The notes under the pieces were generated by a model that was not told the DNA's origin, ran no database searches, and was given only the letters and a program-made list of their open reading frames with translations. A stretch of DNA of 64,000 nt from assembly GCF_020382885.2 (NCBI RefSeq), contig NC_058493.1, forward strand, positions 27,038,999 to 27,102,998. The letters are read 5' to 3'. Origin of the DNA: Scatophagus argus (lineage: Eukaryota > Chordata > Actinopteri > Scatophagidae). Numbering within the stretch: position 1 is the first letter of the stretch; every line of letters begins with the position of its first letter. The position numbers and the translations under genes are program-made. Shown in pieces: positions 1 through 26,061 of the stretch.

Positions 1-11578
<11,578 letters not shown>

Positions 11579-12423
11579 CTCCCATCCCCGCCAACTGCCT
11601 GCATGGGTAACAAGGGAGGGAGGGAGGAGAGAGAGAGAGAGAAAGGGAAGGGAGATTGATTTGCGTTGTGGTATCAGGTACAGACGGTTCCTGTGTCCTT
11701 GCTATGGCAGTAAAATAAAAAATCTGACTCATAAATCTTACCGACGAGAGGCCAGTACAAGGGCAAATGAAAAGAGAGGGTAAAAATGTGAGGAGTAATT
11801 AGGTACCTGGCAGACATTTACAGGTAAGGCAGTTTGCTGACATTCTTTGATCAGACTGACTTGATATGACCAGCTGAAAGTCCAGCGTCCTGGCTGAAAG
11901 ACACTTTGACAAAACCACTGACGAGGAAAGAGAACTTGGAGTTGAACATTTTGAACCCTTCTCTAATTATGAAACGTGAATCAGCACAGCGAGAGCTCGG
12001 CTGGCTGCACAGACCTGAGTGTGCATTTTAAAAAGGAGGCAGTGAGGTGTTCCTTCACACTTGACTTTCTGCCTCAGTTGCAGGCCAGTCTCACATATAA
12101 ACCTGCTGATTAGAGGCCTGGTGATATCATGGAGCCTATTAAGTAGGGTGATAAAAGCCAGGCACTGTTTCCTTAATCTGTCTTACGAAGGGCACATCCT
12201 GACTGCACAACAACGCCACACACAGTCCACTTTCTAGAAGCACAGACTGGAAGGTATACTGACACGGATGGGTCAGCACTACAGAAACATCCCAGACGTC
12301 ACCTCCAGAAGGCAGAAAATAATGAAAACAAGACATTCTTATATAATCAAAAGCTGCTTTCAGTGAGTGAATTTTCTGCCTTAACAAAACTTCAGATTTC
12401 GTTATTATACTTATGTTCATATT

Positions 12424-12560
12424 AGGGATGCAGCTAAGAACTAATTTCATTTTCGAGTGATCTGACAGTTATTTCATAATTAATACATGAATCATTTAAT
12501 CTAAAGTGCTTTAGTTTAATCGGCCATCCAAAACCCAAAGACCGTGATCGTTTCCATCAA
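12424..12560. repeat. Teleost interspersed repeat fragment (GGATGCAGCTAA type)
   Basis: The order GGGATGCAGCTAAGAACTAA … TTTCGAGTGATCTGACAG … AATCATTTAATCTA … CCAAAACCCAAAGA follows a dispersed fish repeat that normally begins GGGCTGCAACTAATGATTAT. Related copies appear at about 46490-46750 and, as a remnant, near 61820-61850. Confidence 0.5.
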
Positions 12561-13228
12561 GCAATCGCTCAAATCTAACAACAGGAGGGCGTTTTCTGTT
12601 TGAGAGACGGAGGGAAACTGAACAAACACTTCCCCCACCCTCTGAGGATGGCCAGTGAATCCTGAAGCTCAGCGTTACTTTGATCCAGCTCTGCAACTGA
12701 CCGCTGACTGTTTGCTGTGTCATGATCAAAGACGAGGTGGGACCACTGAGGTCAGAGTTTTAGACAAAACTACCAACATTTGGGGCCAAAGACACAACTG
12801 AGAACAAAATTAATGGCGTGAGGAGAAACTACAAAGGGCAGCAGCTGGAGGTTTTGCCATAAATGTTAAATGTGTTAACATTGTGCTGCTGCTTTGGTTT
12901 AAAAGGCTTTTCTTTGCCTGCTTGATTTGAGTTCAGCAGCATTTGGTTCCATTGTGAGACAAATTAATTTGAGTATGAAAAGGTGAAACACATTTGCATT
13001 GCATACCGATTACCGATTTGCATTGCATAACTCTCTATATACTATACTGTCACACAGAGTAACACCACACTTTCGTACTGCTTCAGACAGTGTGTTCATT
13101 TTCTAATCGTTAAATCGGCTCCCAAGATTACCCACAGAGCCCCGCAAGGATAAAATAACAGGATGAAACGTAGAAATGCTTCCATTTCTTACTGTAGCTA
13201 ATGATTACTCAATTATTTTTCACTCTAC

Positions 13229-13640
13229 AATAGGGGTGGGCAATACGGCCCTCAAGTTAGATCATGGATAATTCAGGGTATTTCTGGGATACTGACAGTC
13301 TTGATGATATGACAAAACACTGAAAAATATTTTCAGTTCAGAATTCACAGGAGCTGCTCTGCTCTGGAGTTGTTTCCCTCCTCAAACTAAACCGGCGGCT
13401 TCTGCATGATGTTGTCAAGCAAGTTTGATGTGTTGCCTCGTACATATCACCCTGAACTGCTGTACCTCTGGTCCTTTGCAACCAAACGACTTCCACATGA
13501 CACTTTTGGATCTAACTCGTCCGCTGTGGAGCTGGTGGTCGTGTTACCTTCGCTCTCAGCCATGTTTGTTGTCATTACATCAACAAGTCAGAACATTCCC
13601 ATTATCACGCTATGGATCAAAATTATAGCGGAATTATTGT
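13229..13640. repeat. Possible degenerate dispersed repeat
   Basis: It begins AGGGGTGGGCAATACGGCC and continues with …GATGATATGACAAAACACTG, similar to a fish repeat beginning 'GGGGTGGGCAATATG'. Later parts are too diverged to call with confidence. Confidence 0.33.
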
Positions 13641-16600
13641 GAACAATTCGATACTGCACACACAGACATAAAGAGCAGTTATACATGACATAACGGACAC
13701 AGCTTGAGACACGGATCAAGGTTAATTACCATTACAGAAGCTCACGGGTAACATTTAAACTTCTTCAAACTTTCTCACCAATGGTCACTTTCTTAAAACA
13801 GGTGGCGCAACTACGACGTGACTGAAAAAAAATCTATTTTTATCTGAATTTAATTTCTATCTATTGTCTGTTTTCAGGAAAGTCTTAACTTTTTCTCTCC
13901 CCTCAAGGTCACAAACTATCAAGGACCCTTGGGAACACTGACAGCACGTCTCCACTTTGAATGAAAGTTCAACAGAATGCTAAAGCGCAGAAGAAGCTAG
14001 CTGTGGACTTTAAAGCGGACCGGTTTTCTCTGGCAGCCCCTGGGTGTGGCGATGTGAAGTCTCAGTCCAGATTCATCACTTGACCTCCTGACACTCGAGC
14101 CTCCAGGACACAAAATTGTCTCTGTGGGTTCATATGAAACTTGCCTGCTGCCTGTGCTCTTCTCCTGGTCAGTCATGCAAAAACACAAGAACGCTTGGAT
14201 TCTTGATGGCTGAAATCAGGAGGTGTGAGATACAAAACACCAAACATCTCTCATATAAAACATTATTTTTCACAGAAGGAAAAAAAAAGAATGTGAAAGC
14301 TTTTATTTCTGTAAAAACACTGCCAAGTTGGTGCCAAAGTCTGTGACAATTTCTCACCCAGACAATGATTTTATTACAAGGACAGTTTGCAATCCAAGAG
14401 TTTCTGCTCGATTTATTTCTGATTAATTCAACTGGAACAGGTCTGTGATTCCATGCATATGCAGTCAGAGGGTGTGGGAAGAGAGGTTCAATTAGCAGGG
14501 TGTGTTAGCTCGTGCAAATGCGCTGGCACAGGCGAAAGGCAAAAAAGCTGCCAACTCCAGTCTGTGTGAAGCTATGCTAACAAGACCTCAGCTGCCACCG
14601 CAGAGAACATCATCAGTCAAGAGGAGATGAGAGAGACAAACTCTTTCTCAACTCTGACCTCTGCTAGTGAATCTCTGTTGAAAGCTTTTCACGTGACACA
14701 TTTTGCCGTACCGACTGTCAAGAAGCACAAATACAAAAACAGCAAAGTTATCTTCGACACGCACAGTCATAAACTCCTGACATTGAGGCTGCAGCAGAGG
14801 AGCAACATCCTGTTCGTTTCTGTATTTCCTTCATTAACAGGTGGGGTGTGGGGTTTCGTTTTCCCAGTCCAGTGAGCGATTTTGCCTAAAGTCAGCTGTT
14901 TCAGACATAACATTTGCTGAAGAAAAATGTTTATTTACATAAATCTCACTAATGAAATTATCTTTGCAGGGTCAGCGTGCCAACCTAATGACCAAACGAA
15001 GAGCAATCTGTGTTTCTGCCTTTGGTCATCACCTCCAGCTACTGACAGATGGCAAGAAAACGCTGGTTCACTGCGTTGTGGTTCTTGCACTCAAATTACA
15101 AACACATTTCAGCTCATCACATCCTCACAGTGAGAAGCTGGTGAGAAGACAGTCACAGTGCACTAATTTTCTGTGCCAAGTGATGTCTGGTCAGCCCTGA
15201 TAAGGAGTGAGGAGTGTGACGTCTGCTTTTTCTTTTTTTTTTTTAAATGACATCATCACGTCTCACGCGTCGAGCACGAAGGCTCTGAAAGGCATTGCAG
15301 CACTTGACTGTGCACCTCTGAATGTTGGTAACTAGATGTGATGGGTTTTCATTTAAAGATGGCAGCATCTGAAATATTAGTTACGGGATGTAACTCCAGT
15401 TCTATGGATATGTTCCTCTAACAGGCTACGCTATTGCTTCCGAGCACTAATTTTTGCAGACAAGGCACTGTTCAATGAACAAACTAGTGTCACTGTTGTT
15501 GCTTTATATGCATAAACAGGTGAGATCAGAGTGAGTCTTCAGCACCGAACAGCAATGCTTTCCTGGTAATCAAAGAGGACAATTTAGGTTGGATCGGTAC
15601 ATCTGTGTGTACTATCGTTGCCAGGCAGCACATGTATCACGTAGTGTGTACAGTGTAGCCATGTTGCATATTAACACTCTAATAACTCGAATTGTCTTGC
15701 AGTTTATTTACAAAATATTTTGCTTGTGCAGTCAGTCTGTAGTCAAGGAGATGTACCGACGGTGACCAGACGAGTGTCTGAATCAAATATTTGACAAAAG
15801 TATAATCAACTGTTCTTCTCCAAAACTGCCTTCTCCACCTTTAAAACAGCTCTCAGAGACCTCCTGAGAACACCACAGAGTTCCATGATTTCAGACTGTA
15901 TCTCATCTCATCAGACCTGTTCGATTTGAGAAAATCCTCCTTCAAGTTTGCTTCTTTGACCACGACTAAGTTAGGCAGACTACGGCATCCAATCCAAGGG
16001 GTTTCATGACTTCCGACAGATTATCTTTTCTCAAAACGGTAATTATGAGTTATGGTGAAGGGAAACCCTGATTCAGGCCTAATAGTGAACACTGGCAGCG
16101 CTCCTGTGGTTCAGCAGAGGAATAACTGGTTAAAATAAGAGTGACCACAGGAGCTCTAAGGGCTGCACATCTGTGCAGCATCCTGAGTCCTGGACCACAG
16201 TCTGCATTCAGCTTCCTGTCCAACACACAGAGCAGACTCATAAATGTTCATGGGACACTCACATTACAACACTGGGGACCCAGAGGACAGGATGTGGGAC
16301 ACGTGCTGTTTTCTTGGGAATTGAATAAAATACAAAATACTCACGATATGAAAGACAATCTTCTCTCATTTCAAAATGAAAACAGATCCACTGCAGTACC
16401 AGTGCAAGTATTTTTTCTCTCTGTAATAACCCTGAGTCAAGCTCTTGTCAATGTCTTCCTTTCTTTCAGCAGAGGAGCAGAATAGCTGAGCCACTAGTGA
16501 AACAACAGCATAAGCAGAGTAGGAAATTACATGTGAGAAAACTCACAGCGATGGGACAAACACACACATTCCTGTTGCACCTTCACACATGCTCACAACA

Positions 16601-16682
16601 CACAGCCAGTAAAAGCCTGCACGTGATGTGTGTCTGGAACGGCTGACAGACAGCCTGAAGAGGTGCAAAGCTGATGAATTTC

Positions 16683-16720
16683 TGTGTGTGTGTGTGTGTG
16701 TATGTGTGTGTGTGTGTGTG
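16683..16720. repeat. (GT)n microsatellite
   Basis: Uninterrupted GT repeats apart from one TA step near 16701. Confidence 0.95.
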
Positions 16721-17337
16721 CGTGCATGTGTGCCAGCACAAGGTCCTGAGGTCACATTCTTCAATTTCACAGGCACCATGAAAGGCAGAAGCTAATGTGG
16801 TAAACACGTGTGGTTTTGTCAAGTGCAGGACAATCAAGCAAAACTATCCGAGCAAATCTAAGTTCAGTTGTTCTTCCTTTAAAACGTATTTAAAGAATAT
16901 GTAATGGGCATGAACAAAAAATACTCATAACATGCAGTGCATAATGAAGGGAGGGGTGGAACTGCACAGGGTGTCGACCAGTATGGCGGCTATTTCGTTC
17001 CTTGCAAATGACTGTTTCTTTATTGACTCAGAGGGATTCTGCATGAGACTCAAGAAGCTGACAAAAACCAGATGTGGGTATTGTTTCAAGAAACACACAG
17101 TCAGTACAGTTAACCCCTCACTTAGTACAAACTGTAACAAAAGACAAAAAAAGTTGTTGACCCAGTTCCTATAGGAGTCTCACCGATGCAAAGCAGCAGA
17201 GAGCTCTGCAGAGTCAGAGGCTGACTACAGAGCCACATGCGGGACCAAAGAATGATACTCATCCTCACCATGCTGTCAGCCTGCTAAAAATACAGTGCAA
17301 ACCACTGCAGCACTACTGTGGCACACATTATATAAGC

Positions 17338-17342
<5 letters not shown>

Positions 17343-17393
<51 letters not shown>
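17343..17393. repeat. (AT)n then (AC)n compound microsatellite
   Basis: A long AT dinucleotide run followed by ACACACACACAC. A likely polymorphic locus. Confidence 0.95.
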
Positions 17394-17395
<2 letters not shown>

Positions 17396-20300
17396 GCATA
17401 TGTGGGACTCCCACTGAAATCAAAGTGCCTCTATTGTCTTCAGCCAGCTCTCTCTGGCTGCCCTACATTTCAAGAACAGGAGAAATCGACAATGCTGAGC
17501 TCATGATGGGGGCCCAAGTGACAGAATGGAAATAAAAAAATTCTACTTTCACGCTTCGTACTTTCACAAAGCCATCAGTCAATATTCCTGTACAGGTGAC
17601 CGCGAGGATTTATGGGTTACAAAGCAAAATCTGATCTCCTGAGAGACATTCGTAAATTACGCTGCACTGACATGATGATGAAACCCAGACAACAAAACAA
17701 TCTTCTTAAATTCATTTAACGAGGTAAGAAGCAGTTACAGATTTACAAATTTTCCAGACAGCCTTGAATTTAGGTGCATCAAAGCACTGAGAAGGCGAAA
17801 TAGTATGAAACACCCATCTATTACGTGTGCAGTCCATGGGCTATCATGCACACTGGATCATGACTGGATTCCCTCCCAGGAACGACACCCAAAAGATGTA
17901 GAGCTGTGACTCACACCACGCCTGACAAATAAGAATAAAAATCTGCTTCACTGCTTAAGTGGTCTAATCCTAATATCTTAATTTGCTGGCTGCCCTACAT
18001 CTCCCCTGGCAGACTGACCAGGAAGGGAAACTCGTCTTGAGGTAAACGCCCAGAGAGAAGTCATCAATGGTTCCTCCCAGCATAAAAAGTTGTGAACATT
18101 TGAGAGAGGATGTCCTCGGCCCACAATCCAATTTAAAGGGTCACTGGAGCCCTTCACTGTGGTCCTGAGGCACTGAGGATAATATTTATGTGTTTCTGAA
18201 ACATTTATGACGTGGGCTTATTCAGCACAAATGCCTGAAGACACGGTTTTCCCCAAGACTTTGCACATTATTTGTCTCTGTAAAGCCAAAATCAGCATTT
18301 GACTGCAGAGTTCTTTAAATGATGAGGTTAACTTGCATTAAAGGTGCTTTAGGACAAGTCACAGCTGGGTGCACAGATTATCTAGCCTTTGTTTGATACT
18401 CTGCAGTAATCACATCGGGTAAAGAGTGGTGTGGGAGAGAAGCAGACTTGGTGGAAAACCACCACAGGTCCAGAAACTTTAAACTTGGCCACATGGAGGC
18501 TCTCCTGGCGGAGCCACAGACAAGGTTTCCCAGCCCAAACTCGCAGACTTATAACCACAGCAGGAATATAGGGAGGAGTCTGATAAGATGTCCAGACCCA
18601 ACGGGCCTTCATTTGCTTCCAACAAGGGTTTTGTTTAAGCCAACGTGACAGGAGGAACGATTTCCAGCTGTCACAAGTTCACGAGAACCAGGGCCAATGA
18701 AACTCACCGGAGGGACTATCGTTGGAGTCTCCGACGCCCTGGCCGCTGCTCTCGGCTCCAGCTGTATAGACATCCAGGACAAAGACGGCCTCAGCAGGGC
18801 AGACACGTGGAGGAGGTGAACAGGAATGTGCTTAAGAACATAAATACAAGCCAGTAGGAAGCCTCACTAGCCAAGCATCTGCTTCCAGTTAGTCCAGAGA
18901 GGTGGGAGTTTGGCTCTTGTGCCTTTGAGCAGCATCAGGTCGTGTAACATTTTGGAAGAGAGATGACCTCTGGGAGAAAACCTTCTCCGTGTAGAACTGT
19001 AATCTCTACTCCATTCACATTATACATTTTTGACCCGCCCTAGTGACATGTATAGGAGCAACTGCTGACCCTGACATAGCTGCGTCCCCTACAGTCCCAG
19101 ATTCAAAAACAACAAAAGATATAAAAAAAAAAAAAACACGGCCATAAAAGGATGCCAAATAGCCACAGAAGAATGGAGAAAAAGCTTTTGAAAATATTTA
19201 CAGCTAATGTACTACCAGCTCCTTTGGCAGGCAACCGTGTTCTTCTCGCAGTCGCCGTACATTTAATTATACAACAAACAAGTGCTAAACATTTACTTTA
19301 ATTGCCCGTAGATGCAGCGAATGTGCGTGTATCCAGGAGACAGTACACGCAGCAGAAAGCAACATTAGATGCATTAACCTTTGCCAACAGACATTGTATT
19401 TTTAATTAACTGTGTGACCATGTGTTGCTGTTGGTTTGTTTTTGCATTCTCAAGGAGCAATGCTTCTTTTCACGGTCTGAAACAAATATCACTCCAGGGA
19501 CTAATAAAGTCAGCCTTACCTTACAAGCACCCATCACTCAAACTATGCATGAAAACCAAGTAATTGTACACAGACTCCAGAATTATCCTATTTCAAGGCA
19601 TCATACTTGACTGCAGCGCGTACAGCACCGAATGCTTCGAAGAAACTGTGCCAAAGGTCACAATACATCTGTGGGTTCACCAAGTTTACTACAGTGGGCC
19701 CAGGCCTCAGGACACTGAGGACAGTGTTAATTATACTTTTAAAAAAAAGAATTGCGAACAGGTTTAGGGCAGGATATAAAGTTTTTGCACAAGATGAAAG
19801 CTGTGAAATGCAGTCACAGTGTTTCAATAAAGACAGTGAGTCCCCTGAGATCTGAGCCAAGATGTGATTTGATCAGTTATGACATGTCCAGGGTCAGTTT
19901 TCTGTAACACATCACTGACATACACTACTTCATACATAACGGATAGTCAGGCTGGCTCCAAATCACCTCCATAACCTCTCACTGGCAATAACAAAAATGA
20001 ATACTGTGACAAAGGGGTAATTATCATTAATGCAATAATCATGACACACCTAGAAACACAAACAGAAGTTGGCATCAGGATCATTTTGGATAAAGGAGTT
20101 ATAAACCATGAGACCCGTTTTCTCTGTTTACAGGGAGTCGCCAGACTTCCAGTGACCAGTTTACACTGGTTTCATTCTAATAACCTCTTTAGGATTGTTT
20201 ACAGCTGCAAGTTTGGGACAAACTTTTGCTCCCGTGAGATGAAGGTTTGAATTCAGGTGGTGCTCACTGGGTTTGGACCCGCAAACCCTTTACAGATATA

Positions 20301-23300
20301 CAAGAATCTTAAGCTACAGAGGCGTTGAATGCTATATTCCTCTCATCATTTCCACGTCCTCTGAATAACAAGGGAGACGGGACTTTGTGCCTGAGCCCTC
20401 TGAAGTGCACAACAAACAACACCTTCAAACAAGCATCAAGGTTAACGCAAGAAACAGCTGCTGCTCTATTCAACGAAGAAAGCAACGATTTAGCTGCAGC
20501 ATTTGTTTTCGCCCACCGAATAACACTGGTTGACTTTGTATTAGATCTCCAAAGCTAAGCACTTGTGAAAGCAGGAGGAGGAAGCTCAGGGTCGGGCACT
20601 GAGGTTTCTTCCATTATCACTCACAGCTTGCCTTTACATGAGCAGGGAGACTAATGCAACATATCACGATGCTATTAGCTGTGTGGAGAGAGGAATAGAC
20701 GAGCTGAAAATGGAAACATCAGCGATTTGAGCCCTGCTGGGATGAACTTAACTAACGAATATGCTAATCGTACTGTGAGGAGCACTGGTGAGCGTACCAA
20801 GCGTCTTGGAAAACTTTGTGCAAGGTCTTGACCTAAATTTCAAAAGACGTTTTGAAGTTTTGAAGTTCGGAGCAACCCTTCTCTCTTTGTGTGAGTGGAA
20901 GACAGTGATGATGCGTTTGTTATGGATAATTAAGCAGCAACCGTGATGGATGGTGATGCAGCAGGATGAGATGCAGCAGTGACAGAATTTACCTGACAGC
21001 AAGTGATAGCATTAAATCACCATCTGATTACATCCAGGGGGAAAAAAACGAAGGAAAAACATGTTTCTTGTCCATCTCAGGGGACAAATGAGCTTCCATT
21101 CATGAGAAATGCATCCGTCAGTACGATTTAGGCAAGCGTGTCAATGCAACAGCCTGATTAATAAAGGATTTGAATATTTGAATTTGAAAAAATCCAATAA
21201 CATCACAGCTGATATTTCTTTACATTAATAAACATATGCATTCCCTTAAATTTGTCCTGTAAAGAATCTGGATGATTAAGTACACCAAACAGAACATTTT
21301 GCAGTTTAAACTGAACTCACTCTGCTTGACAGATGATGCAGTATAAATTACTTAAAACATATTTCACCGTTTCTTTTTTATTATTGCAATTCGCGCATCT
21401 TATGTCTTTAGTAGATGACGCCCCTCACTGAAATCACTCTAATCTGTTTACCTGTTTATATGTCTATTTACCTTTAATTTATCTCTAATCTGTTCAGTAG
21501 AGTAACAGCTTGGTAATCCTTTGGCGGTGAGCTGACTTGTCACAGGGTCACTTGTCACTCTGCACCCTGAATGCTGGTTCTTGCACTACGGAACTCAGGT
21601 GAGCGGGACCAACCTCCTGTGGGAAATGCATAACACTTCACATCACACACTACATAGTAATGCACTAACGTTACACACCATAAATCAGGTCACAGGAGCT
21701 GGTGTGGCCTGAAAGGAAGGACACTTCACTAACGCATTCACACCTCACGTCTCGTACCTGGTGTGAATTTGGAGGCCACAAGTGAGGTTTTGGCCCAGCT
21801 GTATTGGTGGCTCGAGGTACGGCTGCTTTGTCGTGTGACGTTCTTTTCTAACGTCACATCTTTTTACTGCACTCGATGTTCCACCGGCTGAATGCTCCTA
21901 TGCAGTCTGGTTTTAGCAGCAGAGGCTTGGATATCAGATGGAGCCATTTGTTGAGCCTCCTACAGATTCTCCCCTCCATGTCGCTGACATTTATGCTGAA
22001 AATTGTTATGACCTTAAATGCAACTCAAGGTCATATTTCAGTAGGTAAACGCTGTGATGTTAAATACTAATTCCCACACTTCAACCCCATACAAGAGGTT
22101 GCCATCCTGGCTCTGAACAGTATTAGCACGGGGAAGCACTAATGCAGAGCCCTGTGGGAATTAATACGATGTCGATGTCTCCAGGAAACCTGATCTCACC
22201 AACCTGCCTCCTCTTCCTGCCTGATCTTTTAATTCCCCTGCTGGCAGAAAACCATTGTTGAGGGCGCCGTTTCGCCTTCAAGTCAGACAAAGTGATTTGC
22301 GCACACATATGTGTGTTTCCCAGTGTGAGCGCCTTTTAATTGCACCCTGTTAACTTTGGAGTCTCGATTGACTGACGACTTTAGGCCCTCCTGATAAGTG
22401 CCCCTTTCTCTCTGAATTATGACAAGAAAGGGATGACAGTGGGGGACCAACCACGCAGCAGCAGAATAACGTGAGAATCAGATAATTACAGCCCTCAGCA
22501 GTGGAGCCTGGACTGTTGCAAGCCAACAACCAAGATCACTTGAGTTAGATGTACTGAACTAAAGGTTTCCTCAAAGAGAAGCAGAACGGAAGATAAGTTT
22601 TTAATGTGACCATAAAGTAATTAGTGTATTCTTCTCCGTCTATTGTTCAAAAACGGCTGGGTTCACGATATTTTAATTGTCTTGCATTACTTATTGGTTT
22701 ATACAAATAATTTGCTCATTCATTAAGTCAGAGTTTACTGAACTTGTATTTGAGAGATGGAGAAGAGCCAGGGGAGTCTAAAGGGATGCTCATGTTGCTC
22801 CGGCTCTAATTAAATATTAGTGATGTTGTAAAATTCCTTCACAAAAGTCCATGTAGTTTCTCACCGAGTTATGCACTTGCTTGTCCACGCTGCTCGATCT
22901 GCAGTAATCAGTGTTTTCTCCTGAATCTGAAACACACACTTGCAACTTTCCCGTCTACAACTTCAGTACTGAGCGTCTGTCCGCCTCTCAACGGGGTCGA
23001 TCAGATCCTAAAACCACTTCAGCTCAGCCAAACTTTATTCACTCAGTTCACGCATGCTGCAGGCTGCAGCATGACGTCCCGCAGAGACAAAGCAGTACAC
23101 AGCTGAGCCGAGCGAAGTGCGTTTTGCATTCTGACAGATGACTTTCCTTGGAGTTATGAATCTCACTTTGGATGGTGAGATCAGCGTCTCAAATTCATCT
23201 TATCTAGCTGATGCCACCCACCAACTGAGGACACTTCCCGTCTTTCTCCCTGCAGACAGTACTCTTACAGCTAATTAGTGTTTGTGGATGGTTCCCAGGG

Positions 23301-25758
23301 AACATGTAATCCCGTTCTCAGTTGTTCTGCATGCAAATCCACAGCATAGTCTCCTTTTGGCTACATTGTGTAAAGACAGCAGCCTCGCTTTGCTGTGACC
23401 TTCAGGCCGACACAATACCCTGAATCACTGAAACATCAGCGCTGCTTCCCTCTAGTTACCACAAGGTCTGTGGAACAAGCTGCAGCGATGAAGGGCAGGA
23501 CACCGTCAATACTTTGTGCAGGCAATCATGATTGTGTCTATGGCAGCAAGCTATGGAAAACTCAAAACGTGACAGCACATTCTTGATCAAATTCTTAATT
23601 TGTCCTTCAGCCCAACGTTTCACTTGCTTCAGACAAGCAGACAGTCCTGACTGTTGAGCCTTGTGATGATTTAATGTTGTTCCACTAAATTGAATTCAAC
23701 TTTCTTGTGAAAATCTTGAACGGAGGTTTATTGGAACCTGGATGCAGGTGGTTCTTATCAAAGGTAACATCTTGGCCTGGTTCAGTTTGCAGACTTCTCT
23801 GCATCTTACTGGCACCTCTTTTCACCTAAACTTCCTTGTCCATCAGCAGTAGAGAACTGCCTTAAATAACCAAAAATATAGAGCTGCATGAACATAACAT
23901 GTCATAACAATATAAAAATGTTCCTACATGCACATAGGAGCTTAACACATGAATTTCTGCTCTGTGGGATCAATAAAGGATTTTCTTTTCTCACCTTAAG
24001 TGGCTCTTATACAAAGCTTCCGGTGAAAAACTGGAGAAACTCTTAGAAATTAAACAATCAAAACCCTCAGCAGTAGACTACAACATGAGACCAACACTCA
24101 CAACCTCCAGATCAGGCATTCAGCATGCGCTGTAATGCAGAACAAGTTAACGCGAACACTACAGTGAAGCACATGAGCACTCTGCAGGTGACGGCTCTAT
24201 GACGTGGGGCTCCTATTTGCCGACTTTGTTTGTGTTCAGCGAATTACACAAGATGGGAATAACATGCACCCTGTGCCTCAGGGAGCAGGCCCACCGCCGC
24301 TGCCACCGGAGGGGGACATTTGGTGTCAATTATGGGTGGACAGCAGGTATTAGCCTTGAGGCTGGTGTCAGGGTTGCTGAGTGAAGTCTTCTATCAGATA
24401 AGCAGTAACCGTCGAGCTGTCCGTGCTTTGATCTTTCACTCACTGTCGTAAATCCTCTTGTCAGACCTGCACGAGACCACACGGCCTAGTCGAGCACCCT
24501 ATGCAGTCAGTCCATCCTGTCCCAGGCGAGAGCCTTCATCTGAAAAAATACCTCTTTTTCCTCTGTGGCATTCCAATAGGGCGCCTTTCTGCCCTGTGAA
24601 CATGAACCGACACGGCAACGAGACAAGAAAAACATCCCGTCCATCAAGCTCACAACAACCGAGTGCTGCGATATGTGAAGAGACACTTGAATGAAAAGCA
24701 AAAAAAAATATAGAAAAAAATAAAAATGAAGCAGGGCAGGCAGAGGATTTACGGGATCACAGCATAGATTACCTTTCTGGTATGTGGGGCTGAGGTTTTC
24801 AAATCACAGGCTTGAGTGTATTTCTGTCACATATGTGATTTGACCAGACTTGCCTGTCCTGCGTGACACCACTAAATGATGCAGAGGGGAATTTTGGAGG
24901 AGTAAACCATCATAATGTGGAGCCCCAGTGGCAGCTGCTGTCACCTCCTGCCTGATGATGGCTGTGATGTCAAGAGAGGAGCAGTTAACCATTCCTGGGC
25001 TGGACTCGGGCTCAGTTTCCACAGATTTCTCTGACTGACATATTCGGCACTGATGCGCCGATGCGCAGATCAGTTAACACATTCCCCCAAAGTTACCCCT
25101 TAGCTACCGCAGCGCTGAACTGTGTGCCGGTGACAGCTGTAAAACAAAACACTCCAACGACAGACTGGAAGTCTGGACTTTTAAAATGCCCCACGCAGCA
25201 AGACGTGAAACCATGAAATGAACTCTCCACGCCACCCTTTGCGCTCCTGCCTGTCAGCAGGAATGTGACGACAGAGAAGGACAAAGTGAACAACCACGTC
25301 CCCGGGCACGAGGCTGTTCGTGAAGCTCATGTTTTGGGGTTATTTTTAGTTCTTAACGACCGCATGCTAGTGTCTGAATACCCGGCAGCCTATTTAAACC
25401 TGATGACGGCGAGGGGGGGTTTAATGTGGTGTGACTAGTGTTTCGTTTACCTCACGTCGCACGCGGCACAGGTGATTAAAATGTTCCCCAGGTGGCGTTC
25501 ATCAAACAGCAAACAACCTGTGGCACTCATTTAGCTTCGGCGTGACAGGCATCGGGTTAAATGCTACGAGGGCACGACTGCCGTTAGTGACACGTAAAAC
25601 GCAAAAACAAATGTAAACACACGCACACGGGCGCGTGAGGTGACTGAGCTAGCATGAGGGATTTCTAGCTTGTTCTAGCACGTAACCGGCAGCCGTTCGC
25701 TAAATCCCTCACCGGGCGGGCACTCGGTCACTATAACGGTTCATCATCTCGTACTTAC

Positions 25759-25992
25759 GCCGCTCTGTGGACGTCAAATTAGTCCTCCACACGCACAACT
25801 TCGGCCGCTGTCGTCTACCGGTGTTGTTTCATCACAGCGCAGTCGGTACCGGAGATGCGAGGGCTGACCTGTGCGGCTCTTCTTGTTGTGTTTCTCCCGC
25901 TCTCCCAAGAGTCTAACCGTCAGGCGTCCGACCGAACCTTCAGTCTGCCAGTCAGTGAGCCGCGCCGGCTGTCCGCTCCGCCGCCATCTTGG
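25759..25992 (-). promoter_or_regulatory. dennd4c: Probable DENND4C promoter / non-coding first exon
   Basis: A CpG-rich block runs from about 25.38 to 26.01 kb. On the minus strand it contains a strong splice donor (GCGGC|GTAAGT, exon end at 25759) and CCAAGATGGCGGCGG at 25992-25978. The latter is a close match to the YY1 motif that commonly lies just downstream of vertebrate transcription starts, in this orientation. It lies upstream of the first coding exon with no other candidate between, so I infer the transcription start is near 25.99-26.02 kb. A (CA)n tract starts directly upstream at about 26016. The exact start and any further untranslated exons are not shown by sequence. Confidence 0.6.
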
Positions 25993-26015
25993 TTGTGATG
26001 GGAATCCGGCGCGCA

Positions 26016-26058
<43 letters not shown>
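26016..26058. repeat. (CA)n microsatellite next to the DENND4C promoter
   Basis: Perfect CA repeats beginning about 25 bp upstream (in transcript sense) of the YY1-like motif. Confidence 0.95.

Positions 26059-26061
<3 letters not shown>

Larger units (their letters stand above)
11599..25758. other. Long 5'UTR intron of DENND4C (inferred)
   Basis: About 14 kb between the inferred non-coding first exon and the first coding exon. It contains repeat fragments (12424-12560, 13229-13640), paired octamer motifs (12992-13023), a GT tract (16683-16720) and an AT dinucleotide run (17343-17393). I found no further coding exon. Long first introns often hold enhancers, but no element can be assigned from one sequence. 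Confidence 0.6.
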
